The notes beneath the pieces were generated by a model. It saw nothing but the letters and a program-made list of their open reading frames with translations. It searched no databases and was not told the DNA's origin. Shown here in pieces: positions 6,444 through 14,110 of a stretch of DNA of 32,402 nt. The translations under genes and the position numbers were made by a program. This stretch comes from Nitrospinota bacterium (lineage in GTDB: Bacteria; UBA8248). The stretch lies in assembly GCA_028820795.1 (NCBI GenBank), contig JAPPHK010000025.1:1-32402 (forward strand). Reading direction: 5' to 3'. How positions within the stretch are numbered: position 1 is the first letter of the stretch; the number at the start of each line of letters is the position of its first letter.

Positions 6444-7414
6444 GCGAACGAAACGGGTCCGCCCGCCCCATCGCCATTTATTATGAACACCCCGAGTGGT
6501 TCAAAAAGCTTTTCGATGAACTCGACCGGCGGGGTATCACATATCAAAAAATAGAAGCCCACAACCATCGCTTCGACCCTACCGAAACCGAATCACCCTA
6601 TTCGTTGATTGTAAACAGAATGAGTCCATCCGCATGGGCGCGAGGACATACCCATGCGATTCCCTACACTCTCGAGTATTGCGCGCACCTAAAGGCGATT
6701 GGCGCCAACGTAATCAACGGCTACGAGGCCTATCTCCATGAATTCTCAAAAGTGCGTCAAACCCGCCTGCTCAAGAGCCTGGGCGTCAATCACCCGAGGT
6801 CCCGGGTGATCAATCATCCCTCTCAGGCTCCCGCGGCAGCTGAGGGGTTTGGCTTTCCTGTCATCACAAAGGCGAACATAGGCGGGAGCGGAGCTGGCAT
6901 CCAAAAATACGACTCCCCAGAAGAACTGCAACGAGCGGCGGATGGTGCGAGTATTGATTTCGGCATTGACAACGTGGCGCTCGTTCAGGAATACATCCCG
7001 CCGCGAGGAGAACAAATTACCCGTGTCGAAGTTTTGAACAGCAAGTTTCTCTATGCGATCCAGTTGGCTTTGGTGGATCCGAATTCTTTTAATCTGTGTC
7101 CAGGCAGTTATTGCCGCCGCAACGAGGAGAGCTCATGCGGGGTGAACGACAGGGGCGCTTTGATTCAGAAAGTCACACCCCCGCAAGAGGTAATTGAAAC
7201 GGTTGAGAAAATCATGCAAACAGCCGGCATTGAGATAGGCGGCGTCGAATATCTGGTAAGCGACAAGGACGGGGAAATCTATTATTACGACATCAATGCG
7301 CTCTCCAATTTCGTGGACGATGCGCAAAACGTGATCGGTTTCGATCCCTGGCCACTGATGGCCGACTTCATCCTCGACCGTTCGAATCACTCCGCTCCTG
7401 CGGTAAACCCATAA
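6440..7414 (+). CDS. ATP-grasp enzyme of the siroheme-reductase operon
   Basis: This 324-residue ATP-grasp superfamily protein (RimK/carboxylate-amine ligase-like) resembles no specific enzyme I can name. Visible elements are an N-terminal alpha/beta domain (about 1-110) and an ATP-binding lysine region FPVITKANIGGSGAGIQKY (about 138-156). VALVQEYIPPRGEQITRVEV is the hinge and adenine side. A metal/phosphate-binding end, EYLVSDKDGEIYYYDINAL, lies near 281-299, with acidic and Asn ligands in DIN. Such enzymes activate a carboxylate with ATP and couple it to an amine or thiol. The ATGA overlap with the chelatase gene ties it to sulfite/nitrite reduction or siroheme use. It might modify siroheme (amidation) or attach reduced sulfur or nitrogen to an acceptor. 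Both ideas are inference. Confidence 0.75.
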   Translation: MSERNGSARPIAIYYEHPEWFKKLFDELDRRGITYQKIEAHNHRFDPTETESPYSLIVNRMSPSAWARGHTHAIPYTLEYCAHLKAIGANVINGYEAYLHEFSKVRQTRLLKSLGVNHPRSRVINHPSQAPAAAEGFGFPVITKANIGGSGAGIQKYDSPEELQRAADGASIDFGIDNVALVQEYIPPRGEQITRVEVLNSKFLYAIQLALVDPNSFNLCPGSYCRRNEESSCGVNDRGALIQKVTPPQEVIETVEKIMQTAGIEIGGVEYLVSDKDGEIYYYDINALSNFVDDAQNVIGFDPWPLMADFILDRSNHSAPAVNP

Positions 7415-7430
7415 GGTGAGCAAAGACGCT

Positions 7431-7458
7431 TTGATAGGCCTACATACTTTTCTATAAT
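7431..7458 (+). promoter_or_regulatory. Promoter of EamA gene, leaderless mRNA likely
   Basis: TTGATA (7431-7436) and a perfect TATAAT (7453-7458) are 16 bases apart. The GTG start codon at 7465 lies exactly where transcription should begin, about 7 bases after the -10 box, so the mRNA would have no leader or ribosome-binding site. Confidence 0.65.
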
Positions 7459-7464
7459 GAGAGC

Positions 7465-8361
7465 GTGTTTGAGACAGCCGCCGTATACGCCCTCATATCA
7501 GCAATTTTACTTGCGCTAAGGGATATTTTCGGACGCTTCGCAGTTCGCGGCATAGACCCCATCTCCGGAACGGCCTTTACCGCCATCATAGGCCTACCCG
7601 TTCTCTGGACTATATCCGCAGCGAGAGGAGATTTTTCAGATCCCTGGCCGGGCTTGGGCTGGCCTCTGCTTTTCATCGCCATCGCGGGGATTTTCAGAGT
7701 CTGCTTCGCGCGCACCATGCTGTTCGCCGCCACGCAATACATCGGGTCCGCACGTACGAGCACCATCGTAGCGACGAATCTGATATTCGCCGTATTCTTG
7801 GGCGTTGTCTTTCTAGGAGAGGCGCTCACACTCACCTTAGGGCTGGGCGCCCTGCTCGTGTTTGGTGGTTACATCTTCATCGCAAGGAGTCATCCCAATC
7901 ACCAGGGCAGTGAACCCCCTAAAAACCAATATATCGGAATGGGATTGGCTCTCGGCTGCGCGCTGGCCTTTGGAGCGGCCGCAGTGCTTGTGCGACCCGC
8001 GGTAGGATTCTTCACATCCGCCAACGAGGCGAACTTCTATTCCAACATTTTCGCAGTAGCGGCCTTTTTGCCTTTCCTTTTCCGCAAAGGGAAAATAAGC
8101 GAAATCAAAAACTGGACCCCGAGTAACTGGGGGTTCCTCGTTCTGGCCGGTTTATCGGCAAGTCTCGGCGTCACTTTTCTATATCTCGCACTGGCGAATG
8201 CTCCCGTCGTCTACGCTTTTCCCATCTCGCAATCCAGGCCTTTGTTCGCTATAGCTATTTCATGGACTTTTCTGCAATCGGAAGAGAGAATGAACTGGTG
8301 CGTCGTGGCAGGCGCGCTCGCAATTTTTACAGGCACGGTTACCCTGATTTTCAACGGATAA
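7465..8361 (+). CDS. EamA/DMT-superfamily permease
   Basis: This 298-residue inner-membrane protein of the drug/metabolite transporter superfamily has two EamA repeats. About ten hydrophobic helices can be traced, five per half. Each half starts with a membrane segment followed by a short charged turn (ALRDIFGRFAVRGIDP in the first, FLFRKGKISEIKN between halves). The second repeat ends in the AFPISQSRPLFAIAISWTFLQSEE pattern typical of EamA, where a conserved Pro/Ser segment precedes the last helices. The substrate is not predictable. GTG 7465 is the only start giving the full first helix, and it fits the leaderless promoter. It is probably separate from the upstream operon because it has its own promoter. 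Confidence 0.85.
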   Translation: MFETAAVYALISAILLALRDIFGRFAVRGIDPISGTAFTAIIGLPVLWTISAARGDFSDPWPGLGWPLLFIAIAGIFRVCFARTMLFAATQYIGSARTSTIVATNLIFAVFLGVVFLGEALTLTLGLGALLVFGGYIFIARSHPNHQGSEPPKNQYIGMGLALGCALAFGAAAVLVRPAVGFFTSANEANFYSNIFAVAAFLPFLFRKGKISEIKNWTPSNWGFLVLAGLSASLGVTFLYLALANAPVVYAFPISQSRPLFAIAISWTFLQSEERMNWCVVAGALAIFTGTVTLIFNG

Positions 8362-8451
8362 GGTATATTGGCAGTTCCTTGGAAAACAGCCCCCGGATTC
8401 AACCCTTCATTCCATGCGAAAATGCGTGTGAGCCTGGGAGGAGCAAAAAAC

Positions 8452-8499
8452 ATGTTGCGGAAGGCCAGACCTTGGGCTACATTTGACTTAAATTACTAA
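8452..8499 (+). CDS. Possible 15-aa leader ORF upstream of the STAS gene
   Basis: A 15-codon frame (ATG 8452, TAA 8497-8499; MLRKARPWATFDLNY) has a strong ribosome-binding site, GGGAGGAG, about 8 bases ahead. It ends 32 bases before the STAS start. It could be a short leader peptide gene or chance. No recognisable codon bias or amino-acid run suggests attenuation. A TTGCGG-17-TACATT promoter-like pair at 8455-8483 overlaps it, and if that is the real STAS promoter the mini-ORF would not be transcribed. Confidence 0.2.
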   Translation: MLRKARPWATFDLNY

Positions 8500-8530
8500 C
8501 TTGCCCCTCCATGAAGGAGAACTCCACGAC

Positions 8531-8869
8531 ATGATGAATATCGGGGAAGAAAAGGCAGATAACGTGGTTGTCATTTCCATTGAAGGTCGTGTCGACGGTC
8601 TCACTGCACCGGATCTGGAAAACCGGATATCGGAAATCGTAGATCGTGGGGATGTCCGTGTCCTGCTTGATTGCGAAGGAATGACATACGTCAGCAGCGC
8701 CGGGCTACGCATATTCCTCACAGGCGCCAGAAAATGCCAGTTGAACGAGGGCAAGTTAATGATCTGCGCGCTACAGCCCGATTGCAAGTCAGTGATAGAA
8801 ACCAGCGGTTTTCATACCGTCATCGATTGCCACGACACTCGAGAGGCAGCCCTCGCGGCGGCTTCATAA
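8531..8869 (+). CDS. STAS-domain anti-sigma factor antagonist
   Basis: This 112-residue single STAS domain is of the SpoIIAA/RsbV type. It shows the early VVVISIEGRVDGLTAPDLE strand-turn, the central LLDCEGMTYVSSAGLRIF motif, and a C-terminal helix. The first Ser of SSAG is the usual phosphorylation site that a cognate anti-sigma kinase uses to switch partner binding. ATG 8531 (followed by another ATG) is chosen because AAGGAG lies at 8514-8519. A TTG at 8501 has no ribosome-binding site. No kinase or phosphatase partner is in the window. The gene is 11 bases ahead of the GPP34 gene, so the two are one operon, a pairing that suggests regulated envelope or lipid function. Confidence 0.88.
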   Translation: MMNIGEEKADNVVVISIEGRVDGLTAPDLENRISEIVDRGDVRVLLDCEGMTYVSSAGLRIFLTGARKCQLNEGKLMICALQPDCKSVIETSGFHTVIDCHDTREAALAAAS

Positions 8870-8880
8870 AGGAGCGCTTC

Positions 8881-9534
8881 ATGCTGACATTTGTGGATGA
8901 AATCCTTTTGTTGATGCTGGATGACGAGAAAGGTTCGTTCCTCCCCATTCGCGAGAGCACGATGGGATATGTCCTCGCTGGCGCCGTTCTCATGGATCTG
9001 GCGTTTGCAAACCGAATCGACACAGACCCCAGCCAGTTGATGGTTCTGGATAAAACCCCTATCGGCCAACCGCTGCATGACCGGATTCTCGAAACAATAG
9101 CGGCTTCCAACGAAACCAGGGATACCAAGGCTTGGATAGAAACGATTTCCCGAGAGGCCACTGAAATCCGCGAGCAATCCCTGGCCGGTTTGGTCGAAAA
9201 CGGCATTTTGGAATCCCAGGAGGAAAAGTTCTTGTGGGTTTTCCGGGCGCGGAGATATCCGATGATCGATGGTCGCGCCGAGCGTGAAGTGAAGCTGCGC
9301 ATTACCGGCGTGCTACTGTCGGATGAAACTCCGGACCCCAAAGATGTCGCTATCATCTGCCTCGCTGATGCATGTAACATTTTGCGTGAAGTGTTTTCCG
9401 AAAGGGAGATCCATCGGATCCGTCCCAGAATCGATCAGATCCGCAAGCTGGATCTCATCGGACGTGAAGTCAGTGGAGCGATTCAGGAAATCGAACAAGC
9501 GATCATGGCGGCGATGACGCATGCCCACCACTAG
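8881..9534 (+). CDS. GPP34 (GOLPH3/Vps74-like) family protein
   Basis: This 217-residue protein has the GPP34 pattern: FVDEILLLMLDDEKGSFLP at the N-terminus, then YVLAGAVLMDLAFANRID, then a long helical region with LVENGILESQEEKFLWVF and RRYPMIDGRAE. The block VKLRITGVLLSDETPDPKDVAIICLADAC follows, with the DP-x-D type motif before the C-terminal helix pair. Eukaryotic GOLPH3 binds PI4P and glycosyltransferases at the Golgi. Bacterial members are known chiefly from actinomycetes and their role is unclear. ATG 8881 has AAAGGAG 7 bases upstream. Co-transcription with a STAS regulator suggests a peripheral membrane protein under phospho-switch control, which is inference. Confidence 0.85.
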   Translation: MLTFVDEILLLMLDDEKGSFLPIRESTMGYVLAGAVLMDLAFANRIDTDPSQLMVLDKTPIGQPLHDRILETIAASNETRDTKAWIETISREATEIREQSLAGLVENGILESQEEKFLWVFRARRYPMIDGRAEREVKLRITGVLLSDETPDPKDVAIICLADACNILREVFSEREIHRIRPRIDQIRKLDLIGREVSGAIQEIEQAIMAAMTHAHH

Positions 9535-9568
9535 AAATCGCGGATTTAGAGCAGCCTTGAAGTAAAGA

Positions 9569-9602
9569 GCATCGACAGCTTCCATTCATAGGCGGTCGAT
9601 GC
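9569..9602 (+). terminator. Possible terminator hairpin after GPP34 gene
   Basis: GCATCGAC (9569-9576) and GTCGATGC (9595-9602) form an 8-bp stem with an 18-nt loop, 34 bases after the GPP34 stop. A short TTTT follows about 8 bases later, so intrinsic termination would be weak. It lies between convergent genes, so it may serve both sides. Confidence 0.4.
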
Positions 9603-9665
9603 GGAAATGTTTTCCTCTTTGCTTAATCGCAAGCGTCATTTTCAAATGCGCCACATGCCTTTTGC

Positions 9666-10124
9666 CTAAAAATTTCCGCTATCCCGCCTGCGCACCAAAT
9701 TCACGGATCGCATCGAAAGCACCAGTTCGTTTTCCTGGTTGAAAGTCCTGAATTCCATAAGAACGATCCCGCGCCCGGGCTCCGAACGAGACGCTCTCGT
9801 CTCGATGACTTCCGCCTCGACCCGCAATGTTTCACCAGGACGAACGGGCTTCAACCAGCGGATGGAATCCATGCCGGGCGAACCCATCCCCGTGGTTCCG
9901 ATAACGCCCGTATCGATAAACAGACGAAACGAAGTCCCGATCGTATGAAATCCACTGGCGATGATGCCGCCATATGGAGACTCGGCCGCTGCATTCTCAT
10001 CGATATGGAACGGCTGCGGGTCGTACAACTCGGCGAATTCTATGATTTCTTCGGTCGAGAGCGTTTTCTCGTTCGTATGAATTTTCTCGCCGACGCTGAA
10101 ATCCTCAAAATATTTTTCTTTCAT
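9666..10124 (-). CDS. MaoC-like (hotdog) dehydratase
   Basis: This 152-residue MaoC-family protein is probably an enoyl-CoA hydratase or dehydratase acting on acyl-CoA or a similar thioester. The conserved hydratase segment is seen at about 30-63: FAELYDPQPFHIDEN with catalytic Asp and His, then SPYGGIIASGFHT. The WLKPVRPGETLRVEAEV strand follows, and the C-terminal EFRTFNQENELVLSM strand is typical of the hotdog fold. ATG 10124 has AAGG 9 bases upstream, and a longer frame from TTG 10133 is less likely. It is the last gene of the minus-strand run with cupin and Gfo/Idh genes, 24 bases after the cupin stop, suggesting a catabolic operon. Confidence 0.85.
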   Translation of the reverse strand: MKEKYFEDFSVGEKIHTNEKTLSTEEIIEFAELYDPQPFHIDENAAAESPYGGIIASGFHTIGTSFRLFIDTGVIGTTGMGSPGMDSIRWLKPVRPGETLRVEAEVIETRASRSEPGRGIVLMEFRTFNQENELVLSMRSVNLVRRRDSGNF

Positions 10125-10148
10125 ACATAACAACCTTGAAAATTCATG

Positions 10149-10547
10149 TTATGCCGAGGTTCCTGGATATTTCTTCTCTGCTTCCTCGGCCCCTTCCGCC
10201 TCGTTGTAATCTTCATCCAGGTCTCCCGTTCCAGCTGGATACTTCACGGTGTAGTAAGTGGCTTCCCCATCAACGGCTCGGCTTCTGTGGTTCGTATACC
10301 TGGGAATGTGAATCAAATCGCCACGCTCAACAATCTTGTCTTCTTCACCAAGTATATAGTGAAACTTGCCATCCAGAATCAGCGTAAACTGTTCTTCGTT
10401 CGGGTGCATATGAAGCGGAGGATCCTCTCCCTCCGGCTTAGTGACTATACCGACCTTCATGAACTCGCCCACAACGCTTTTCTCCCTGAATTTGGGATTC
10501 GTTCTGCTGTTGTTTTCCTTCATTCCTTCGATTTCATAAAAAGGCAT
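10149..10547 (-). CDS. Cupin-domain protein
   Basis: This 132-residue single-domain cupin has both metal-binding motifs: PPLHMHPNEEQFTLILDG (His, His, Glu) and GDLIHIPRYTNHRS (third His). The C-terminal tail is strongly acidic (DLDEDYNEAEGAEEAEKK). ATG 10547 is preceded by AGGAGG at ideal spacing, so the upstream in-frame ATG at 10568 is rejected. Cupins of this type may be dioxygenases, isomerases or simple ligand binders, and the substrate is unknown. It lies between Gfo/Idh and MaoC genes and presumably belongs to the same pathway. Confidence 0.85.
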   Translation of the reverse strand: MPFYEIEGMKENNSRTNPKFREKSVVGEFMKVGIVTKPEGEDPPLHMHPNEEQFTLILDGKFHYILGEEDKIVERGDLIHIPRYTNHRSRAVDGEATYYTVKYPAGTGDLDEDYNEAEGAEEAEKKYPGTSA

Positions 10548-10577
10548 GCGTATTCCTCCTCTTTTCATTTGAAAAAC

Positions 10578-11699
10578 CTATAATTCCTCATACTCATTGA
10601 TGGACATGGGAAGCTGAACAGGCTCTTTTCGATTTGCGGAAACGTCCATAGCCATGGTGAGCAGCAAATTCCTGTGTCCGTCTTGTACGGTGGCATGCGG
10701 CGTTTCCAGCCCTGTGTAGACCCGCCCAAACCAGGCGTTGGTTTCTTCCCGCATCGGACCCCAGAGCTGTTCGAACACGACGTCGCCAGGCGGGTAACTC
10801 GTCAGAAAATCCACGTTTCGCTTGACATCGGGCGTGTAGCCGGCGGGTTGCGCATTTTCACTGGCGAGAACCAAATCCCTGTGAGTGTCGTCGATGGTGA
10901 GAACACCCTCTGTGCCCACGATGCCGATTTCCAGGCTATAAACGGAGCCGGGCCAAACCGTCGGCAGCGCCCATGAAATATTCATGCTCCATATCGTGCC
11001 ATCATCGAATGTGAAGATGCCCAAGGTTGCGTCCTTTGTGCCGTAGGATGCGCCGAGCGCCTTATCCATCGAGCGCGCATAAACTTCCACAGGCGTTTTT
11101 CCTTCCATCAACCACATGCAGACATCCAAGCTGTGCGTCCCCGAGACGACCATCGGCGTGAGTATGCCGCGGTATTCCGTTTTCGTCACTGTGGCGATGG
11201 GCACCAGACGGTTCATGAAAGCTCTCGTGACGACCGTAGTGACATCGCCGAGCTGGCCGGTGCGAATCTTTTCTTTCGCGACCAGAAATCGCCTTCTGAA
11301 ACGCTGCGTATAGCCGACAACCGCGTCGACCCCGGCGTCTTCGATGGCCTGGAGGACCCGGGCCGAATCGGCCGCATTCGTAGCCAGGGGCTTTTCGATA
11401 AACATATCATGGCCCCCGTCCACGGAAGCCAAGATGGGACCTACGTGCTCGTTCTCTTCGGTGGCGATGATGGAAGCGGTCACCTCAGGTCGGGCCAAGA
11501 GCTCCTTATAGTCCGTAGTGAAGAAATCGGCATTCGTATCTTCAGCAAGCTTTTTCCCTACTTTCTCATTGATGTCACAAAGTCCCAGCCACTCTACGCC
11601 CGGATAATCTCGGGCGAATTCTGCGCGAATTTTTCCGATAGTCCCGCAACCGATAATTGCCAAGCCGATGGGCGATCTGTTTCCATTCTCAGTGTTCAT
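10578..11699 (-). CDS. Gfo/Idh/MocA family oxidoreductase
   Basis: This 373-residue NAD(P)-dependent dehydrogenase has the N-terminal Rossmann motif GLAIIGCGTIGKIRAEF (about 12-28). The conserved EKPLATN is near 118-124, where the Lys is the catalytic residue of the family, followed by GYTQRFRRRF. The C-terminal alpha/beta domain carries SGTHSLDVCMWLMEG, with the usual substrate-binding His. Members act on sugars, inositols and related polyols or reduce imines. The substrate cannot be read from the sequence. It follows the 11805-12167 cupin after a 105-base gap with a hairpin and is 30 bases upstream of the second cupin. Confidence 0.88.
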   Translation of the reverse strand: MNTENGNRSPIGLAIIGCGTIGKIRAEFARDYPGVEWLGLCDINEKVGKKLAEDTNADFFTTDYKELLARPEVTASIIATEENEHVGPILASVDGGHDMFIEKPLATNAADSARVLQAIEDAGVDAVVGYTQRFRRRFLVAKEKIRTGQLGDVTTVVTRAFMNRLVPIATVTKTEYRGILTPMVVSGTHSLDVCMWLMEGKTPVEVYARSMDKALGASYGTKDATLGIFTFDDGTIWSMNISWALPTVWPGSVYSLEIGIVGTEGVLTIDDTHRDLVLASENAQPAGYTPDVKRNVDFLTSYPPGDVVFEQLWGPMREETNAWFGRVYTGLETPHATVQDGHRNLLLTMAMDVSANRKEPVQLPMSINEYEEL

Positions 11700-11744
11700 T
11701 CACTACTCCCTGATGTGTACGATGAAATTATGTGACACGCTCCG

Positions 11745-11762
11745 GCTGACTTCTCTGTCAGC
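11745..11762 (-). other. Hairpin between cupin and Gfo/Idh genes
   Basis: GCTGAC (11745-11750) and GTCAGC (11757-11762) form a 6-bp stem around TTCTCT in the 105-base gap before the Gfo/Idh gene. No U-run follows on either strand. It may adjust expression between the upstream amidase block and the downstream genes. Confidence 0.35.
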
Positions 11763-11804
11763 GGGAAATCATAACAGGCGTATAAAATTGCTGAATATTC
11801 AAAT

Positions 11805-12167
11805 CTAGTCCTTAATTTCGACGCGAATCGCTTCGAGGGGTTTGTCTCCGTGATTCTCTACAGCGTGCAGACCCTCTCTGCCCAGCCAGAAAGGAACACC
11901 TTCTCTACGATCTTCGCTGATGGCGCAAACCTCGCCCTTCTCATTGTAATAGGTGAGTTTCGGAAAACTCATGATAGTGAACACGCTCTCCCATTTATGC
12001 GTGTGCTCTTTTTCCAGTTCACCCGGCTGAATCGTCACGCGTAAAACGCGAACCCGATCGTTCTCGAAAACGATTTCGTGATTGTCCGGAGCCGCGATTA
12101 CGGCATCCAACTCTTCGGGCGTTCCGGGAATGTATGGAGGCCTACTTCCAGTAGCATTTTCGCTCAA
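11805..12167 (-). CDS. Small cupin-like protein
   Basis: This 120-residue single cupin domain contains the motif LRVTIQPGELEKEHTHKWESVFTI with His-x-His and a downstream Glu-like position. A second part, HAVENHGDKPLEAIRVEI, supplies the last His region. The N-terminal PGTPEELDAVIAAPDNHEIVFENDRVRVLRV segment is typical of cupins that measure or bind small carbonyl or amide compounds. Enzyme activity is not predictable. It begins 35 bases after the stop of the third amidase paralogue and probably shares its transcript. Confidence 0.78.
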   Translation of the reverse strand: MSENATGSRPPYIPGTPEELDAVIAAPDNHEIVFENDRVRVLRVTIQPGELEKEHTHKWESVFTIMSFPKLTYYNEKGEVCAISEDRREGVPFWLGREGLHAVENHGDKPLEAIRVEIKD

Positions 12168-12202
12168 CTTCTATCCCTCCTATGAAAATACAAATATGTA
12201 GA

Positions 12203-13138
12203 CTAAGTAAACAATGATTTCGGCAGCATCGCGTGAACTCCTTTCACACCGTTTACAATTTGCGTTACCCGCAAGTCTACGGCGAGGCTGCAAAGCGTAT
12301 ATGCGTCATCTCTACTCATACCTCGCAGCTCCCCCAGGAATTGAATCGTCTCGCGCAGCGCCATTTTGGCCGCATTATCGAGAATTGGATCAAAACCCAT
12401 CAGGATATAATGCGTATCGGTTTCCGCCCGGGGGTTTTCAAGTTGCAAATCCTTTCTAACGATAATCTCCATCGTCCCCGAGAGACCTGTTTCAATGGCC
12501 GTCAAACAGGCTTCTCCGTCTCCCTGGCAACCATGCCCGTCACCTACGGAAAACAACGCGCCCTCGTTGAAAATCGGGAAATACGCGATGGAACCCGAGA
12601 TGAGCTCCTTGTTGTCCAGATTTCCGCCCCAGGCGCTTGGAGGATAACTCCCAACACGGCCTACGGCAGGCGGGGGCGCCACGCCGAAGTTTCCGAAATA
12701 AGGCCGGAGTGGCACCTTGACGCCCGCTCCCCAGTCTCCCGTTTGCGCTTCCAGGTCGAGGTCCACGATAACGGCGCGCGTATACGGAAAATCCTCCGGC
12801 AATCCGCCCATCATCGGCCGGATGGCGTTATATCCCCAGTCATAGCGCGTTTTGACCTCATGAATGCGGACTTCCAGCACATCTCCGGGTTGCGCGTCTT
12901 CTACGGCGACAGGACCCGTCATGATATGGGGGCCAAGTTCCTGGGGAACCTGTGCGAGGATGTCTCTTAAATTCCGGGACGCCCGAGTTCCGAGTTCCGC
13001 CAGATATTCCTCTCTGCCCGATTCCGTATGAACCTCCAGCGTGTCGCCCGAGCGAATCCGCATCACCGGCTCCAGGGAGGCGTCGTAAAATCCCCAGTGA
13101 ACGGTGTCCGGGTTCGCAATCAATTCATGAGTCGCCAT
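12203..13138 (-). CDS. Acetamidase/formamidase family protein, paralogue 1
   Basis: This 311-residue FmdA/AmdA-family protein, predicted to hydrolyse a short-chain amide to acid plus ammonia in the cytoplasm, shows all the family blocks. TGPVAVEDAQPGDVLEVRI, FGNFGVAPP and NLDNKELISGS precede the metal-site motif GDGHGCQGDGE (about 203-213). The C-terminal PILDNAAKMALRETIQFLG and QIVNGVKGVHAMLPKSLF close it. ATG 13138 is chosen: it shares one base with the TGA stop of the upstream paralogue (TGATG) and has GGGAGG 6 bases ahead. It is one of three tandem copies that are plainly related over their whole length. True substrates may be other than formamide or acetamide. Confidence 0.88.
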   Translation of the reverse strand: MATHELIANPDTVHWGFYDASLEPVMRIRSGDTLEVHTESGREEYLAELGTRASRNLRDILAQVPQELGPHIMTGPVAVEDAQPGDVLEVRIHEVKTRYDWGYNAIRPMMGGLPEDFPYTRAVIVDLDLEAQTGDWGAGVKVPLRPYFGNFGVAPPPAVGRVGSYPPSAWGGNLDNKELISGSIAYFPIFNEGALFSVGDGHGCQGDGEACLTAIETGLSGTMEIIVRKDLQLENPRAETDTHYILMGFDPILDNAAKMALRETIQFLGELRGMSRDDAYTLCSLAVDLRVTQIVNGVKGVHAMLPKSLFT

Positions 13139-14085
13139 CAACACCCTCCCTCATCAAGAATACTCTTCGGCAGCATCGCGTGAACGCCTTTGACCCCGTT
13201 CACAATCTGCGTAATGCGCAGATCCACCGCCAGACTGCACAATGTATAGGCATCATCTTTGCTCATGCCGCGCAATTCTCCTAAAAACCCGATCGCTTCC
13301 CTGAGCGCCATTTTGGCTGCATTATCGAGAATGGGGTCGAACCCCATGAGGATATGGTGAGTCGGCGTCTCAGCACGGGGCATTTTCAGACTCAAATCCT
13401 TGCGGACCATGAGTTCGACCCTGGCGGACATGCCACACTCCAGAGCCGACAGGCAACTCTCCCCGTCCCCCTGGCATCCGTGCCCATCGCCTATGGCGAA
13501 CAAAGCGCCATCCTGGAACACGGGAAGATAGACGCGAGCCCCGGCGATGAACTCCTTGTTGTCCATGTTTCCGCCCCAGATTCCTGGAGGAGTGGATGGA
13601 ACACGGCCAAAATCGCTCGGTGGGGCCACACCGAAGTTGCCGAAATACGGCCTGAGCGGAACCTTCACGCCTGCGCCCCAATCCCCCAAATTCGTTTCTT
13701 TGTCAATTTCCACGATTACCGTTCTCGAATACGGAAAATCTTCGGGCAAGCCGCCCGCCAAGGGCCGGATGACGTTAAAGCCCCAGTCATAGCGCGGCCA
13801 GATATCCAGAAACCGAACCTCCAGGACGTCTCCCGCCAAGGCTCCTTCCACTGCGATGGGACCGGTGAGGATATGGCCTCCCAGGTCCCTCTTTCCGCGC
13901 TCGGCGATGTGGCGCAGATATTCAGACGCTCTTTCCCGAATCGGAGACTCAAGAGTTCTGATTCCCGGTTCGGTGTGAATTTCGAGCACATCGCCCGAAG
14001 CGACGGTGAGTACCGGAGAAAGTCCGGCGTCATAATAACCCCACTGGATATTGTCGGGGTTTTGCGCAATCACGTGTTCGGCCAC
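13138..14085 (-). CDS. Acetamidase/formamidase family protein, paralogue 2
   Basis: This is the middle of the three tandem paralogues, 315 residues. It has the same block order as its neighbours: TGPIAVEGALAGDVLEVRF, FGNFGVAPP, NMDNKEFIAGA, GDGHGCQGDGE, and PILDNAAKMALREAIGFLG near the end. The C-terminus carries a short extra tail (ILDEGGC) that ends in TGA, overlapping the next start. GTG 14085 has AAAGGG about 8 bases upstream. All predicted catalytic blocks are intact, so none of the copies appears decayed. The two flanking copies look closer to each other at several positions (ATHEL/ATYEL start, ALFSVGDG), suggesting an older split for this one. Confidence 0.88.
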   Translation of the reverse strand: MAEHVIAQNPDNIQWGYYDAGLSPVLTVASGDVLEIHTEPGIRTLESPIRERASEYLRHIAERGKRDLGGHILTGPIAVEGALAGDVLEVRFLDIWPRYDWGFNVIRPLAGGLPEDFPYSRTVIVEIDKETNLGDWGAGVKVPLRPYFGNFGVAPPSDFGRVPSTPPGIWGGNMDNKEFIAGARVYLPVFQDGALFAIGDGHGCQGDGESCLSALECGMSARVELMVRKDLSLKMPRAETPTHHILMGFDPILDNAAKMALREAIGFLGELRGMSKDDAYTLCSLAVDLRITQIVNGVKGVHAMLPKSILDEGGC

Positions 14086-14110
14086 TTGCGACCCTTTCGT
14101 AGGGTGAGGC

